Counted from the first letter of the stretch, positions 8,279 through 17,629 are shown. The stretch: 64,000 nt of DNA from Butyrivibrio fibrisolvens (GCF_023206215.1 NZ_CP065800.1:1054001-1118000); one strand, 5' to 3'. Notes: a model not told the origin generated them from the sequence alone. Made by a program: numbers and translations.

Positions 8279-8767
8279 ATGGCCCTTAGAGAAGAGATTT
8301 TATCAGTCATTGAAAAAAACAGCCGAATCGGCATAGACGAGCTTTCAGCCGCGATCGGCGCTGCGGAGATAGATGTCGCCAATGAAGTCAAAGCTATGGA
8401 AGATGAAGGAGTCATCTGCGCTTATCATACTATGATAGACTGGTCCAAAACCTCTATAGAGAAGGTCATGGCCCTTATTGAAGTTAAGGTTACACCTACA
8501 AGAGGTATGGGATTTGATTCTATATCAGAGCGTATCTATAAGTTCCCTCAGGTTTCAAGTCTGTATCTTATGAGCGGATCTTTTGACCTTATGGTCATCG
8601 TTGAAGGCAAGAGCCTTCTTGAAGTTGCTAACTTCGTTAATACCAAGCTTGCAGTACTTGATACCGTTCAGAGCACAGCCACACACTTCATCCTTAAGAA
8701 GTACAAGGATCATGGAACGATACTTACTGCCAAGTACGAAGATACAAGAGAGAAAGTCTCTCCGTGA
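8279..8767 (+). CDS. Lrp/AsnC-family transcriptional regulator
   Basis: The 162-residue protein has an N-terminal winged helix (residues about 1-50, REEILSVIEKNSRIGIDELSAAIG) and a C-terminal ligand-binding RAM domain (VMALIEVKVTPTRGMGFDSISERIYKFPQVSSLYLMSGSFDLMVIVEG). Lrp/AsnC proteins respond to amino acids and commonly control neighbouring amino-acid genes; an aminotransferase follows 91 bases downstream, which suggests it as the target. The start at 8279 was chosen because AGAAAGGA lies just upstream; the in-frame ATG at 8249 would add an Ala-rich extension with no binding site. Confidence 0.9.
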   Translation: MALREEILSVIEKNSRIGIDELSAAIGAAEIDVANEVKAMEDEGVICAYHTMIDWSKTSIEKVMALIEVKVTPTRGMGFDSISERIYKFPQVSSLYLMSGSFDLMVIVEGKSLLEVANFVNTKLAVLDTVQSTATHFILKKYKDHGTILTAKYEDTREKVSP

Positions 8768-8858
8768 GGTATTTACGCATATGTAGTATCTGTATGCCTA
8801 TAGCAGGCATAAAAGGTGCTTCATATTACATACAATGAAGGGATGGATATAGACCATA

Positions 8859-10022
8859 ATGAGAAATCCGTTATCAGATAAAGTTATAGATATAAAGCCA
8901 TCAGGCATCAGAAAATTTTTTGACATAGTTCAGGATATGGACGATGTAATATCACTTGGTGTAGGCGAACCAGATTTTGATACGCCCTGGCACATCCGTG
9001 ATGAGGGTATATACTCACTTGAAAAGGGTAGAACCTTCTATACATCTAATTCCGGCCTTAAAGATCTCAAACAGGAAGTCAGCAATTATGTAAAAAGGAC
9101 TCAGGGTATAACCTATGATCAGGCAAGCCAGGTATTCATAACAGTCGGAGGTTCTGAAGCCATAGACCTTGCAATGAGAGCTATGGTCAATCCGGGAGAT
9201 GAAGTCCTGATCCCGCAGCCATCATATGTATCTTACGAGCCCTGTGCTATCCTTGCAGATGCAGTGCCTGTTATCATCAATCTTAAAGAAGAGAATGAAT
9301 TCAGACTCACAGCAAAGGAACTTGAGGATAGTATCACAGACAAGACCAAGATCCTGGTACTTCCTTTTCCTAACAATCCTACAGGAGCTATCATGGAGAA
9401 AAGCGACCTTGAAGCTATAGCCAAGGTTATATTAGAGCATGACCTGTACGTGATATCAGATGAGATCTATTCTGAACTTACCTATAAAGAGAAGCACGTA
9501 TCTATCATCTCCCTTCCTGGCATGGCAGAGAGGACCATCTATATCAATGGTTTCTCCAAAGCCTATGCAATGACAGGATGGAGACTTGGATATGCCTGCG
9601 GACCTGCTAATATCATAAGACAGATGATCAAGATCCACCAGTTTGCAATAATGTGTGCACCTACTACCAGCCAGTATGCAGGTGTAGAGGCTCTTAGAAA
9701 CGGCGACGAAGATATAGCTGTTATGAGAAAAGAGTACGATAGGAGGCGTAAATATCTTCTTCATGAATTTGATAAAATAGGTATAGACTGCTTTGAACCA
9801 TACGGAGCATTCTATGTATTTCCTAACATAAAGAAGTTCGGTCTGTCTTCGGATGATTTTGCAATGCAGCTTTTGGAAAAAGAAAGACTTGCGGTAGTTC
9901 CTGGAACGGCTTTTGGCGACTGCGGTGAGGGATTTATAAGAATATCTTATGCGTACTCACTTGAAGATCTTAAGAAAGCTCTTGAGAGGCTTAAGCACTT
10001 TATCGACGGACTTGAAAGATAA
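8859..10022 (+). CDS. Class I/II pyridoxal-phosphate aminotransferase
   Basis: The 387-residue cytoplasmic enzyme is of fold-type I. The family motifs are VGEPDFDTP near the N-terminus, FPNNPTGA, the pocket aspartate in VISDEIYSELTY, and the PLP lysine in NGFSKAYAMTGWRLGYA (about residue 233). The C-terminal RISYAYS supplies the carboxylate-binding arginine. It groups by eye with aromatic or aspartate aminotransferases of the Firmicutes patA/aspC type; the exact amino acid cannot be read from sequence. It follows an Lrp-type regulator and is ended by a strong terminator shared with the convergent gene. Confidence 0.92.
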   Translation: MRNPLSDKVIDIKPSGIRKFFDIVQDMDDVISLGVGEPDFDTPWHIRDEGIYSLEKGRTFYTSNSGLKDLKQEVSNYVKRTQGITYDQASQVFITVGGSEAIDLAMRAMVNPGDEVLIPQPSYVSYEPCAILADAVPVIINLKEENEFRLTAKELEDSITDKTKILVLPFPNNPTGAIMEKSDLEAIAKVILEHDLYVISDEIYSELTYKEKHVSIISLPGMAERTIYINGFSKAYAMTGWRLGYACGPANIIRQMIKIHQFAIMCAPTTSQYAGVEALRNGDEDIAVMRKEYDRRRKYLLHEFDKIGIDCFEPYGAFYVFPNIKKFGLSSDDFAMQLLEKERLAVVPGTAFGDCGEGFIRISYAYSLEDLKKALERLKHFIDGLER

Positions 10023-10057
10023 TATAGGAATTCTTATCATCCATTGTTATCAGCAAT

Positions 10058-10100
10058 AAAAAAGCGTCACCTTATTAAAACAATAAGGCGCCGCTTTTTT
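10058..10100. terminator. Bidirectional terminator
   Basis: AAAAAAGCG (10058-10066) pairs with CGCTTTTTT (10092-10100), and inside it CCTTATT pairs with AATAAGG. A- and T-runs on both sides serve the aminotransferase gene and the convergent nuclease gene that ends at 10109. Confidence 0.88.
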
Positions 10101-10108
10101 TATAAATT

Positions 10109-11056
10109 TTAGTATTCAACTCTTGTATCAAAGAGATTGGACTCGAACAGTCTGTTGAAACCAAGCCATCCGGGTTCGGTTGCATTCTCTCGTATCTCTT
10201 TAAAGGTTTCCATCTTGGCATCTGTATCATCTGCCATGTTAAGAGCTACAGCTTCCATAAGGACAGGCTTCTTGGGTGATCCGTATTCAAGCTGACCATG
10301 GTGAGCGAGGATGCAGTGCTCAAGCTCCTGATCCAGAAGAGTTGGGAAACCATCGATCTGTCTTACAAGATCATGTATCATCTGAGCACCCATTACTATA
10401 TGGCCCATGAAGTTACCGCAGTCTGTATAGTCATTTTCAGGGAATGCAGACAGCTCCTTGGTCTTGCCTATATCGTGGCAGATAGCAGCTGTTATGAGAA
10501 GGTCCCTGTTAAGTGATGCATATGATGTGCAGTAATAATCACACAGCTTTGCAACGCTAAGAGTATGCTCTAAAAGTCCGCCGATGAATCCGTGGTGTAC
10601 GGACTTGGCAGCAGATGACTTACGAAATGCTGCTATGAATTCCTTATCTTCTACAAAGAGCATCTCTAAGATTCTGTGAAGATACTGGTTCTTGACACTG
10701 GCGATCAGTCCAAGGAGTTCTTTGAACATCTCATCATTATCTTTAGAAGAAACAGGCATATAAAGAGCTGGATCATATTCACCTTCACGGCAGATGCGGG
10801 CTCTCTTGATATTAACCTGAAGCATTCCGTTGAAGCTTGTTGCTTCGCCGCATACTTCGATGAAGTCTTTGGAATCAAAATCATCAATTCCTGCACTGTT
10901 AGGATCCCAGATCTTGGCGTCTACACATCCAGTTTTATCCTGGAGGATGACATTGTCATAAGGTTTGCCGTTTTTGGTGGTAGCAGGAGTCTTGCTTTTA
11001 CAAAAATAGATATCCTGTATTCTGTCACCTGGTTTCATGTCTTTTATAAATTTCAT
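10109..11056 (-). CDS. yhaM: YhaM-type 3'-5' exoribonuclease (OB-fold plus HD domain)
   Basis: The 315-residue cytoplasmic protein starts with an OB-fold nucleic-acid-binding domain (KDKTGCVDAKIWDPNS-like region, about residues 20-90) and continues with an HD metal-dependent hydrolase domain. HHGFIGGLLEHTLSVAKLCDYY and the paired ICHDIGKTKELSAF provide the HD residues; HCILAHHGQLEYGSPKKPV follows. This order is that of Bacillus YhaM, a 3'-5' exonuclease on single-stranded RNA and DNA. It is convergent with the aminotransferase and followed on the minus strand by no other gene. Substrate range is inferred from the family. Confidence 0.88.
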   Translation of the reverse strand: MKFIKDMKPGDRIQDIYFCKSKTPATTKNGKPYDNVILQDKTGCVDAKIWDPNSAGIDDFDSKDFIEVCGEATSFNGMLQVNIKRARICREGEYDPALYMPVSSKDNDEMFKELLGLIASVKNQYLHRILEMLFVEDKEFIAAFRKSSAAKSVHHGFIGGLLEHTLSVAKLCDYYCTSYASLNRDLLITAAICHDIGKTKELSAFPENDYTDCGNFMGHIVMGAQMIHDLVRQIDGFPTLLDQELEHCILAHHGQLEYGSPKKPVLMEAVALNMADDTDAKMETFKEIRENATEPGWLGFNRLFESNLFDTRVEY

Positions 11057-11154
11057 ATCTGTAATACCTTTCCAAAGGCCGGACTATGCCAAAGCCCTAA
11101 GTAATAATAATATTCCGATAATAGCAAGTCAATTGTAAGAAATGCCGATTCTCT

Positions 11155-12588
11155 TTATTTGGTAGGAGCATCCTCGAGAGTAGCTGACAAGGTAAGCTCT
11201 GTATAATCATCAGGTGTTTGCCTCATTACGGTTATTGATACACTATCTCCTGACGACCTTGCATATAGAAGGCCGAGAAACTGGCTGTAAGATGTAACTT
11301 TTTCGCCGTCAATCTTGGTGATGATGTCTCCGCTTTGAAGACCGCAGTCCATTGCAGGAGACCCGGTTTCTATCTTGCTGACATATACGCCGCTTGGAAG
11401 AGTTCCGTCTTCTGTAAGATAAGACGGAATATCGCCTGCGTGTATTCCAAGATATGGAGGAACTATTCCGTTAGACAGGTTCTGGATCAGGTTTTTGACA
11501 TCAGATATACCGATAGCGGATATAAGATTTTCAAGCCCTGTGTCGTTATAGGACATATCTATGACTCCAATGACGCTTCCTTCAAGATTTATTATGAATC
11601 CGCTGGCAAGAGGACTGGCATATATATCTGTAGTCATAAGTGTGTACCTGCTGTCAGTAAGATCCAGAACTCTTCCGGTAGAAGTGATCATGCCATAGCA
11701 AAAAGACTGCGGAGTTCCGGTAGGTGATCCTATAGCGATAACAGGTGTGCCCTGAAGTCCGGCTGTAAGAGACGTACCAAGAGTAGCAGCAGCGATATTG
11801 TCCTTGGTATCTTCAGGAATATCGGTATTGGATACACTTATGATACATAGACCTGTAATATGATCGGTTGATTTGATAACCGCACTTACTGCATTGTCAT
11901 CATAGAATGATACCATGATGGTCTCAGCGCCGCTTAGATTACTGCTGTCTGCAAGTATTAGAGTCTCAGAATCTGTTATAGCGACTATAAGTCCTGAGGT
12001 TGAGGCCTCTCTGACAAAAGAATCATTGATAAAATCAGTATCGGAAGTTGCGGCAGTTACAGTTACGATAGAAATCTCTGCGGATGTAGCGACTTCTTTT
12101 AATGAATTATAGATTGATGCATAGTCAGAAGATGACAGGCTAAGGGAACTAAGAGCAGCAGCAACTTCTTTTTCTGCAGCTTCTGTAACACTTTCATTGA
12201 CGGAAGCCTGAGCACTTGCGGCATCGGCAGCAGCCTTCTCTTCTTCACTTGCGATAAGATCTTCGCGCTGTATCTCATCACTTACAGTTTCTTTGGGAAA
12301 AGAAACTTCAGTTTGTGACTTGTTGGATGATCCTATCTGATTGCTAAGTAGTGGCTGTAACAAAAGGAAAGTGCAGCAGGCAACAATTCCGAATATGATA
12401 GCCATTACTATGGTTGTAATAGTACGTCTTAAAAGCTTCTTGGAATTAATAGGACGGGATTTGATCTTCTCCCTCATAAAATCGGTATTAGCAAGTGGCT
12501 GACCTTCATCGTCAGTTGCTTCGATATTATCTAAATCCTCTAAATCCTGGCTTTTAGTATCCGTTTTTTTGGAATCTTTATTTGGCAT
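11155..12588 (-). CDS. Membrane-anchored HtrA-like protein with PDZ domain and degenerate protease triad
   Basis: The protein of about 477 residues has a hydrophilic cytoplasmic N-terminus, one membrane segment (about residues 65-85, TTIVMAIIFGIVACCTFLLL), an Ala/Glu/Ser-rich linker, a trypsin-like domain and a C-terminal PDZ domain (PPYLGIHAGDIPSYL to VSITVMRQ). In active HtrA proteases the triad lies in TNNHV, in a T/D-D-L-A-V segment and in GNSGG. Here the matching places read LADSS, TGLCII and ASGFIIN, so histidine and aspartate are absent and the serine region is altered. It is probably a non-catalytic sensor or scaffold at the cell surface. AGGAGG lies just upstream of the ATG at 12588. 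Confidence 0.85.
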   Translation of the reverse strand: MPNKDSKKTDTKSQDLEDLDNIEATDDEGQPLANTDFMREKIKSRPINSKKLLRRTITTIVMAIIFGIVACCTFLLLQPLLSNQIGSSNKSQTEVSFPKETVSDEIQREDLIASEEEKAAADAASAQASVNESVTEAAEKEVAAALSSLSLSSSDYASIYNSLKEVATSAEISIVTVTAATSDTDFINDSFVREASTSGLIVAITDSETLILADSSNLSGAETIMVSFYDDNAVSAVIKSTDHITGLCIISVSNTDIPEDTKDNIAAATLGTSLTAGLQGTPVIAIGSPTGTPQSFCYGMITSTGRVLDLTDSRYTLMTTDIYASPLASGFIINLEGSVIGVIDMSYNDTGLENLISAIGISDVKNLIQNLSNGIVPPYLGIHAGDIPSYLTEDGTLPSGVYVSKIETGSPAMDCGLQSGDIITKIDGEKVTSYSQFLGLLYARSSGDSVSITVMRQTPDDYTELTLSATLEDAPTK

Positions 12589-12741
12589 AATGCGGCCTCC
12601 TAAGCAGTAATATAGAAACATTTTATCACATTTGGAAGGTGTTGATTATTAAGGTTAAAAACTTGCCGATAGAACTGTGTTAGGCTATTATAGAATATGT
12701 TAGATAATTGGGGAATTGTGCATTTATAGGCGGTTTATGTA

Positions 12742-15153
12742 ATGAATGAGAAAGTTTTAAAAGTACTTGAATACGACAAAATAATTGAAATGCTTGTATC
12801 GCAGGCAGGTTCTGATCCGGGAAGGAAGTTATGCAGAGAGCTTCTTCCTATGACGGATATAGATGAGATAGGTAAGGCACAGATCAATACAGCTGATGCA
12901 ATTGCCAGGATATTTCAGAAGGGCTCGACTTCTTTTGGCTCCAATACTGATGTATCAGGATATGTCAGAGCTCTTAAGATAGGCGCATCACTTGATGCTG
13001 CGGCTCTTCTAAAGATTGCTTCTATGCTTGAAAATGTTGCAAGGATCAAAAGCTACGGAAGACGTGATAAGGAGGAGACTCCTTCTGATTCACTCACAGA
13101 TATGTTCGAAGGTCTTGAACCTCTTACACCTATATCAAGGGAGATCAGAAGGTGCATCATATCAGAAGATGAGATTGCTTCTGATGCAAGTCCTGCGCTT
13201 GCTCATATAAGGCGTAGTATTGCTCTTACAGGTGACAGGATCCATGATAAGCTTAATTCCATGGTCAACGGATCCATGCACAGCTATCTACAGGACAATG
13301 TCATAACCATGCGCGATGACAGATACTGTCTGCCGGTTCGTGCTGAGTTCAAGTCTCAGGTATCAGGTATAGTACATGATCAGTCATCATCAGGATCAAC
13401 TCTTTTTATAGAGCCTCAGGCAATAGTAGAGCTCAACAACAAGCTTCGTGAGTTCATGCTCGAAGAGCATAAGGAGATCGAGAAGATCCTTGCAGAGCTC
13501 TCTGCTCAGACAGGTGATTATGTACAGGCACTTATAGACAATGCAAAGCTTATGACAGAGCTTGATTTTATTTTTGCAAAGGCATCTCTTGCCCTTTCCA
13601 TGAATGCTACAACTCCTGTCATGAAGAAAGATCACAGCTTCAATATAAGAAAAGGTCGTCATCCGCTCATTGATAAGAACAAGGTAGTTCCTATCGATGT
13701 GTACTGCGGCGGTGATTTTAATATGCTGATAATAACAGGCCCCAACACAGGTGGTAAGACTGTAACTTTAAAGACAGTAGGTCTTCTGACACTTATGGGA
13801 CAGTCGGGACTTGCTATACCTGCAGGTGACAGATCAGAGCTTTCAGTATTTGATGAAGTGTATGCGGATATAGGTGATGAGCAGTCTATAGAGCAGTCCC
13901 TATCTACATTCTCATCACACATGACCAATGAAGTTAAGATACTAAATGAAGCCAATGAAAATTCACTGTGTCTGTTCGATGAGCTTGGTGCAGGAACAGA
14001 TCCTACTGAGGGCGCAGCTCTAGCTATATCTATCCTTAATGACCTTCATAAGCGCGGCATCACTACCATGGCTACAACTCACTATGCTGAGCTCAAGGTA
14101 TATGCCCTGTCTACAGAGGGAGTTAAGAATGCAAGCTGCGAATTCGATGTTTCAACGCTCAGACCTACTTACAAGCTCCTTATAGGTGTTCCGGGTAAGT
14201 CCAATGCTTTTGCAATATCTTCTAAACTTGGTCTTCCGGACAGGATCATAGAAGCTGCCAAAGAGCAGATCGGAAGCGATGATAAGAGATTTGAAGATCT
14301 TCTTGCAGATCTTGAGAAGAACCGTGTACTTGCAGAAAAAGAGCGTACTCTTGCAGAAAGATACAGACTTGAGCTTTCAGAGCTTAAGAAATCTTATGAG
14401 GAAAAAGCTGACAAGCTCGATACTACACGCGAAGAGATCTTGAGGCGAGCTAACGAAGAAGCAAGGGATATCCTTGCTGATGCCAAGAAAGTTGCGGATG
14501 ATACTATAAAGAGCTTCCGTAAAGCAGGTAAAGATGCAGGAATTCAGGAACTCGACAGAGAAAGATCCAAGCTCAACAAGCATATCTCTGATAAGAATCA
14601 GAAGCTCTCTGTAGCTGCAAGTGATAAGGATAAAGGGCACAAGATCCTTAAGGAGAGCCAGATAAGGCTTGGAGACAGCGTCAAGATCGTATCCATGGGC
14701 CTTAAGGGAACTGTATCTACAATGCCTGATAAGTCCGGCAATATGTTCGTCCAGTGCGGTATCATACGCACCAGAACCAATATCAAAGATATAGTTCTTG
14801 TAGCTGACGAAGAAGAAAAGAAGATTACCAAGAAGTTCAAGATGGATGCGTCCACTTTTGAAAATAACAGATCAAAGGGCAGAAAACTTGATCTGTCCAA
14901 GGGACGTGACATACATCATGAAGTCAACCTTATCGGAATGAATTCTGACGATGCGATACATGAGATGGAGCAGTATCTGGATCAGGCATATATGTCACAC
15001 CTTCCAAGTGTACGAGTAGTGCATGGTAAGGGATCCGGAATATTAAGACAGGCTGTTCAGCAAAGGCTCCGTTCGATTCCGTATGTTAAGAGCTTTAAAC
15101 TCGGCGAATACGGCGAAGGCGATTCCGGTGTTACTATAGTGACTTTTAAGTAA
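12742..15153 (+). CDS. mutS2: MutS2 (DNA-binding ATPase with Smr domain; recombination/ribosome quality control)
   Basis: The 803-residue protein lacks the mismatch-recognition domains of MutS and begins with the MutS core. The ABC ATPase has Walker A TGPNTGGKTVTLK near residue 333 and Walker B LCLFDELGAGTDPTEG, followed by TTHYAELK. A long coiled coil (about residues 515-640, Glu/Lys/Leu-rich) leads to a KOW-like strand region and a C-terminal Smr domain (HEVNLIGMNSDDAIHEMEQYLDQA, HGKGSGILRQAV). By family knowledge it binds branched DNA or, in Bacillus, collided ribosomes. The ATG at 12742 has only a weak Shine-Dalgarno. The two-component genes follow 30 bases downstream. Confidence 0.96.
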   Translation: MNEKVLKVLEYDKIIEMLVSQAGSDPGRKLCRELLPMTDIDEIGKAQINTADAIARIFQKGSTSFGSNTDVSGYVRALKIGASLDAAALLKIASMLENVARIKSYGRRDKEETPSDSLTDMFEGLEPLTPISREIRRCIISEDEIASDASPALAHIRRSIALTGDRIHDKLNSMVNGSMHSYLQDNVITMRDDRYCLPVRAEFKSQVSGIVHDQSSSGSTLFIEPQAIVELNNKLREFMLEEHKEIEKILAELSAQTGDYVQALIDNAKLMTELDFIFAKASLALSMNATTPVMKKDHSFNIRKGRHPLIDKNKVVPIDVYCGGDFNMLIITGPNTGGKTVTLKTVGLLTLMGQSGLAIPAGDRSELSVFDEVYADIGDEQSIEQSLSTFSSHMTNEVKILNEANENSLCLFDELGAGTDPTEGAALAISILNDLHKRGITTMATTHYAELKVYALSTEGVKNASCEFDVSTLRPTYKLLIGVPGKSNAFAISSKLGLPDRIIEAAKEQIGSDDKRFEDLLADLEKNRVLAEKERTLAERYRLELSELKKSYEEKADKLDTTREEILRRANEEARDILADAKKVADDTIKSFRKAGKDAGIQELDRERSKLNKHISDKNQKLSVAASDKDKGHKILKESQIRLGDSVKIVSMGLKGTVSTMPDKSGNMFVQCGIIRTRTNIKDIVLVADEEEKKITKKFKMDASTFENNRSKGRKLDLSKGRDIHHEVNLIGMNSDDAIHEMEQYLDQAYMSHLPSVRVVHGKGSGILRQAVQQRLRSIPYVKSFKLGEYGEGDSGVTIVTFK

Positions 15154-15183
15154 ATTACAGACAGACTAAAAAGGGAGAATGAA

Positions 15184-15882
15184 ATGGTTAATAAGCAGAA
15201 AATATTGATCGTAGATGATGACAGCAATATCGCTGAGCTCATCTCTCTTTATCTGGTAAAAGAGTGTTATGACACTCAGATAGCCGGTGATGGAGAGAGC
15301 GCTCTTGAAATGTTCAAAAGTTTTCAGCCGGATCTGATACTCCTTGATCTGATGCTTCCCGGCATAGACGGATATGCAGTATGCAGAGAGATAAGAGCAA
15401 AGTCTCAGGTTCCTATCATAATGCTGTCAGCAAAGGGAGAGGTCTTCGATAAGGTACTGGGCCTTGAAATGGGCGCAGACGATTATATGGAGAAGCCCTT
15501 TGATTCAAAGGAACTTGTAGCAAGAGTCAAGGCTGTCCTTAGAAGGACCAGAATGGCTCCTGCCCAGAAGGAAGAAACTGATGATAAGGTTGTAAGCTAT
15601 CCTGACCTTGAGATCAATATGACCAACTATTCCGTTACTTATAAAGGACAGAGAGTTGAGATGCCGCCCAAGGAACTGGAGCTTCTGTACTTCCTTGCAG
15701 CATCACCTAATCATGTATTCACACGAGAACAGCTTCTGGACCAGATCTGGGGATATGAATATATAGGTGATACTCGTACTGTAGACGTACATATAAAGAG
15801 ACTTCGTGAGAAGATCAAGGATCATGAAAAGTGGAAGATAGCTACAATCTGGGGCATTGGCTACAAGTTTGAAAGTGTGTAA
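15184..15882 (+). CDS. OmpR/PhoB-family response regulator
   Basis: The 232-residue protein has a receiver domain with DDD near the N-terminus, the phosphoacceptor Asp55 in LILLDLMLPG, a conserved LSAKGE and KPF. The C-terminal winged-helix domain has ELELLYFLAASPNHVFTREQLLDQIWG and TVDVHIKRLREKI. It pairs with the kinase starting at 16064. The last residues and the stop codon lie within a hairpin repeat: the sequence for FESV and TAA is the left arm and loop of the first hairpin. GGGAGA precedes the ATG at 15184. Confidence 0.95.
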   Translation: MVNKQKILIVDDDSNIAELISLYLVKECYDTQIAGDGESALEMFKSFQPDLILLDLMLPGIDGYAVCREIRAKSQVPIIMLSAKGEVFDKVLGLEMGADDYMEKPFDSKELVARVKAVLRRTRMAPAQKEETDDKVVSYPDLEINMTNYSVTYKGQRVEMPPKELELLYFLAASPNHVFTREQLLDQIWGYEYIGDTRTVDVHIKRLREKIKDHEKWKIATIWGIGYKFESV

Positions 15883-16052
15883 ACACACTTTCAAACCCAC
15901 ATCCAAGGATGTGGTACATGAGCCACACCCTGCGGGTGAGGCATTAGTACAAGTTCGAGAGTGTTTAAAAACACTCTCGAACCCACATCCAAGGATGTGG
16001 TACATGAGCCGCCCCTTCAGGTGCGGCATTAGTACAAGTTTGAAAGTGTGTG
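15862..16052 (+). repeat. Tandem hairpin repeat between response regulator and kinase genes
   Basis: Two units of about 86 bases (from 15862 and 15948) and a partial third (from 16033). Each unit has a hairpin built on TTTGAAAGTGTG or TTCGAGAGTGTTT with its complement, a second hairpin CCACATCC-AA-GGATGTGG, then GTACATGAGCC and GGCATTAGTAC flanking a small GC-rich stem. The stems differ between units with compensating changes on both sides. The upstream stop codon lies in the loop of the first hairpin. Related arrays lie at 39993-40115 and 62492-62632. Confidence 0.9.
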
Positions 16053-16063
16053 ATTGGATATAG

Positions 16064-17491
16064 ATGAAGCGTACAATATATCTTAAATTCTTAATTGCAT
16101 ATGTGTTGTTTGCTGTATTTGGGTTCATAGCTGTGGGTACTGTTATATCCAACATGACCATGGAGCACTGCAGGAGGGCAAGGGCTGAGAGTCTTTATTC
16201 AGAAGCTACTCAGATTGCCAATACCTATGCTACTGACCTTTATAACAGTGACACTACCATCTCCAGAGTTCAGACTCAGCTTATAGATCTGTCAAGATAT
16301 ATGCAGGCAACGATCTGGATCATCAATCCTTCAGGACGGCTTGTCATAGACTCCAGCAGGGTTCTTGATGAGAATACTGAAGTTGTTGTAGATGGTTTTG
16401 ATCCGACAGTTACTGGTGGGACATACTATACAGTCGGAGACTTCTTTGGAACTTTTCCGGAAGAGGAACTGTCTGTATTTGCACCTATTACTGCCAATTA
16501 TAAGGTAAGAGCATATGTTGTCATACATACTCCTATGAGTGCTATTAAGACAGAAGCCAATGAGCTTTTGAATATCTCATATCTTCTACTTATAATCCTG
16601 TTCCTTCTGTCTGCTATTATTCTTATATTTTTTACAGAATTGGTATATATACCTCTTAGGAAGGTTACGACAGCTACGGAGCAGTATGCTGCCGGCAATA
16701 TGGATTATAAGTTCACCCTGGAATCTGATGATGAGATAGGATATCTGGGCGCTGCCGTATCCTACATGGCAGGAGAGATCGCAAGATCAGAAGAGGATCA
16801 GCGCAAATTCATCGCCAACGTATCCCATGACTTCAGGTCTCCACTTACATCTATAAGAGGATACCTTCAGGCTATGATAGACGGAACCATACCACCTGAG
16901 ATGCATGAACACTATCTTCAGGTTGTACTTAATGAGACAGACAGACTTACCAAGCTTACCAACGGACTTCTGACCCTTAACAATATCGGAAGCGGTATGA
17001 TGCTTGAGAAGGCGGAGTTTGATATTAATAAAGTCATAAGAGATACTGCAGCTACTTTTGAAGGAACCTGCAGATCCAAGATGATAGCTATAGAACTTGT
17101 CCTTACAGATGAGCAGATGATAGTACTTGCAGACATGGGCAAGATCCAGCAGGTTCTCTATAATCTTATGGACAATGCCATCAAGTTCAGCCATAACGAT
17201 TCTGTTATCAAGATAGAAACCACTGAGAAGAAGAACAAGATCTTCGTATCAGTCAAGGACTCAGGAATAGGAATTCCCAAAGAGGATCAGAAGATGGTCT
17301 TCGAGAGATTCTATAAATCCGACCTTTCAAGAGGCAAGGACAAAAAAGGCACAGGACTTGGCCTGTCTATTGTAAAAGAGATCATCAAGGCACACGGTGA
17401 GAATATCAATGTGATCAGTACAGTTGGTGTCGGAACCGAATTTGTTTTTTCCCTGCCCAAGGCCAAGGTCATGGATGAAGATATTGTGTGA
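16064..17491 (+). CDS. Membrane sensor histidine kinase (PhoR/ResE-like)
   Basis: The 475-residue protein has a transmembrane segment at about residues 9-28, an extracellular sensing region of about 145 residues, a second transmembrane segment at about 172-195 (YLLLIILFLLSAIILIFF), a HAMP linker, a HisKA domain with phosphoacceptor His255 in NVSHDFRSPLTSIRGYL, and an HATPase domain with DNAIKFSHND, DSGIGIP and KGTGLGLSIVK. It should phosphorylate the response regulator encoded just upstream. The 180-base gap is filled by a hairpin repeat, and no strong Shine-Dalgarno precedes its ATG, so kinase expression is probably lower than regulator expression. The signal is unknown. Confidence 0.94.
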   Translation: MKRTIYLKFLIAYVLFAVFGFIAVGTVISNMTMEHCRRARAESLYSEATQIANTYATDLYNSDTTISRVQTQLIDLSRYMQATIWIINPSGRLVIDSSRVLDENTEVVVDGFDPTVTGGTYYTVGDFFGTFPEEELSVFAPITANYKVRAYVVIHTPMSAIKTEANELLNISYLLLIILFLLSAIILIFFTELVYIPLRKVTTATEQYAAGNMDYKFTLESDDEIGYLGAAVSYMAGEIARSEEDQRKFIANVSHDFRSPLTSIRGYLQAMIDGTIPPEMHEHYLQVVLNETDRLTKLTNGLLTLNNIGSGMMLEKAEFDINKVIRDTAATFEGTCRSKMIAIELVLTDEQMIVLADMGKIQQVLYNLMDNAIKFSHNDSVIKIETTEKKNKIFVSVKDSGIGIPKEDQKMVFERFYKSDLSRGKDKKGTGLGLSIVKEIIKAHGENINVISTVGVGTEFVFSLPKAKVMDEDIV

Positions 17492-17599
17492 GGCAGTGCG
17501 ATTGGTAGCCGAGGAATATGATAATCTTTTTGCTACCTATCACTTCGCCTGAATTGCGCGGAAGGATTATTATATTCCTTGAGCACCAATAACATTGGT
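17489..17599 (+). promoter_or_regulatory. Overlapping alternative hairpins between kinase and RlmD genes
   Basis: Arm 17491-17509 (AGGCAGTGCGATTGGTAGC) can pair imperfectly with 17532-17550. Arm 17511-17530, inside that loop, can pair with 17562-17581, which lies outside it. The two stems interleave and could form a pseudoknot or switch. A third small hairpin, CACCAAT and ATTGGTG, follows at 17584-17600. The kinase stop codon overlaps the first arm. Confidence 0.6.
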
Positions 17600-17629
17600 G
17601 GTATAGGCGTGATTAGTGAAAGGATTTTT

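Noticed and set aside
15862-16052. CRISPR array
   Set aside because: Units are adjoining palindromes of about 86 bases without unique spacers, and no cas genes are present.
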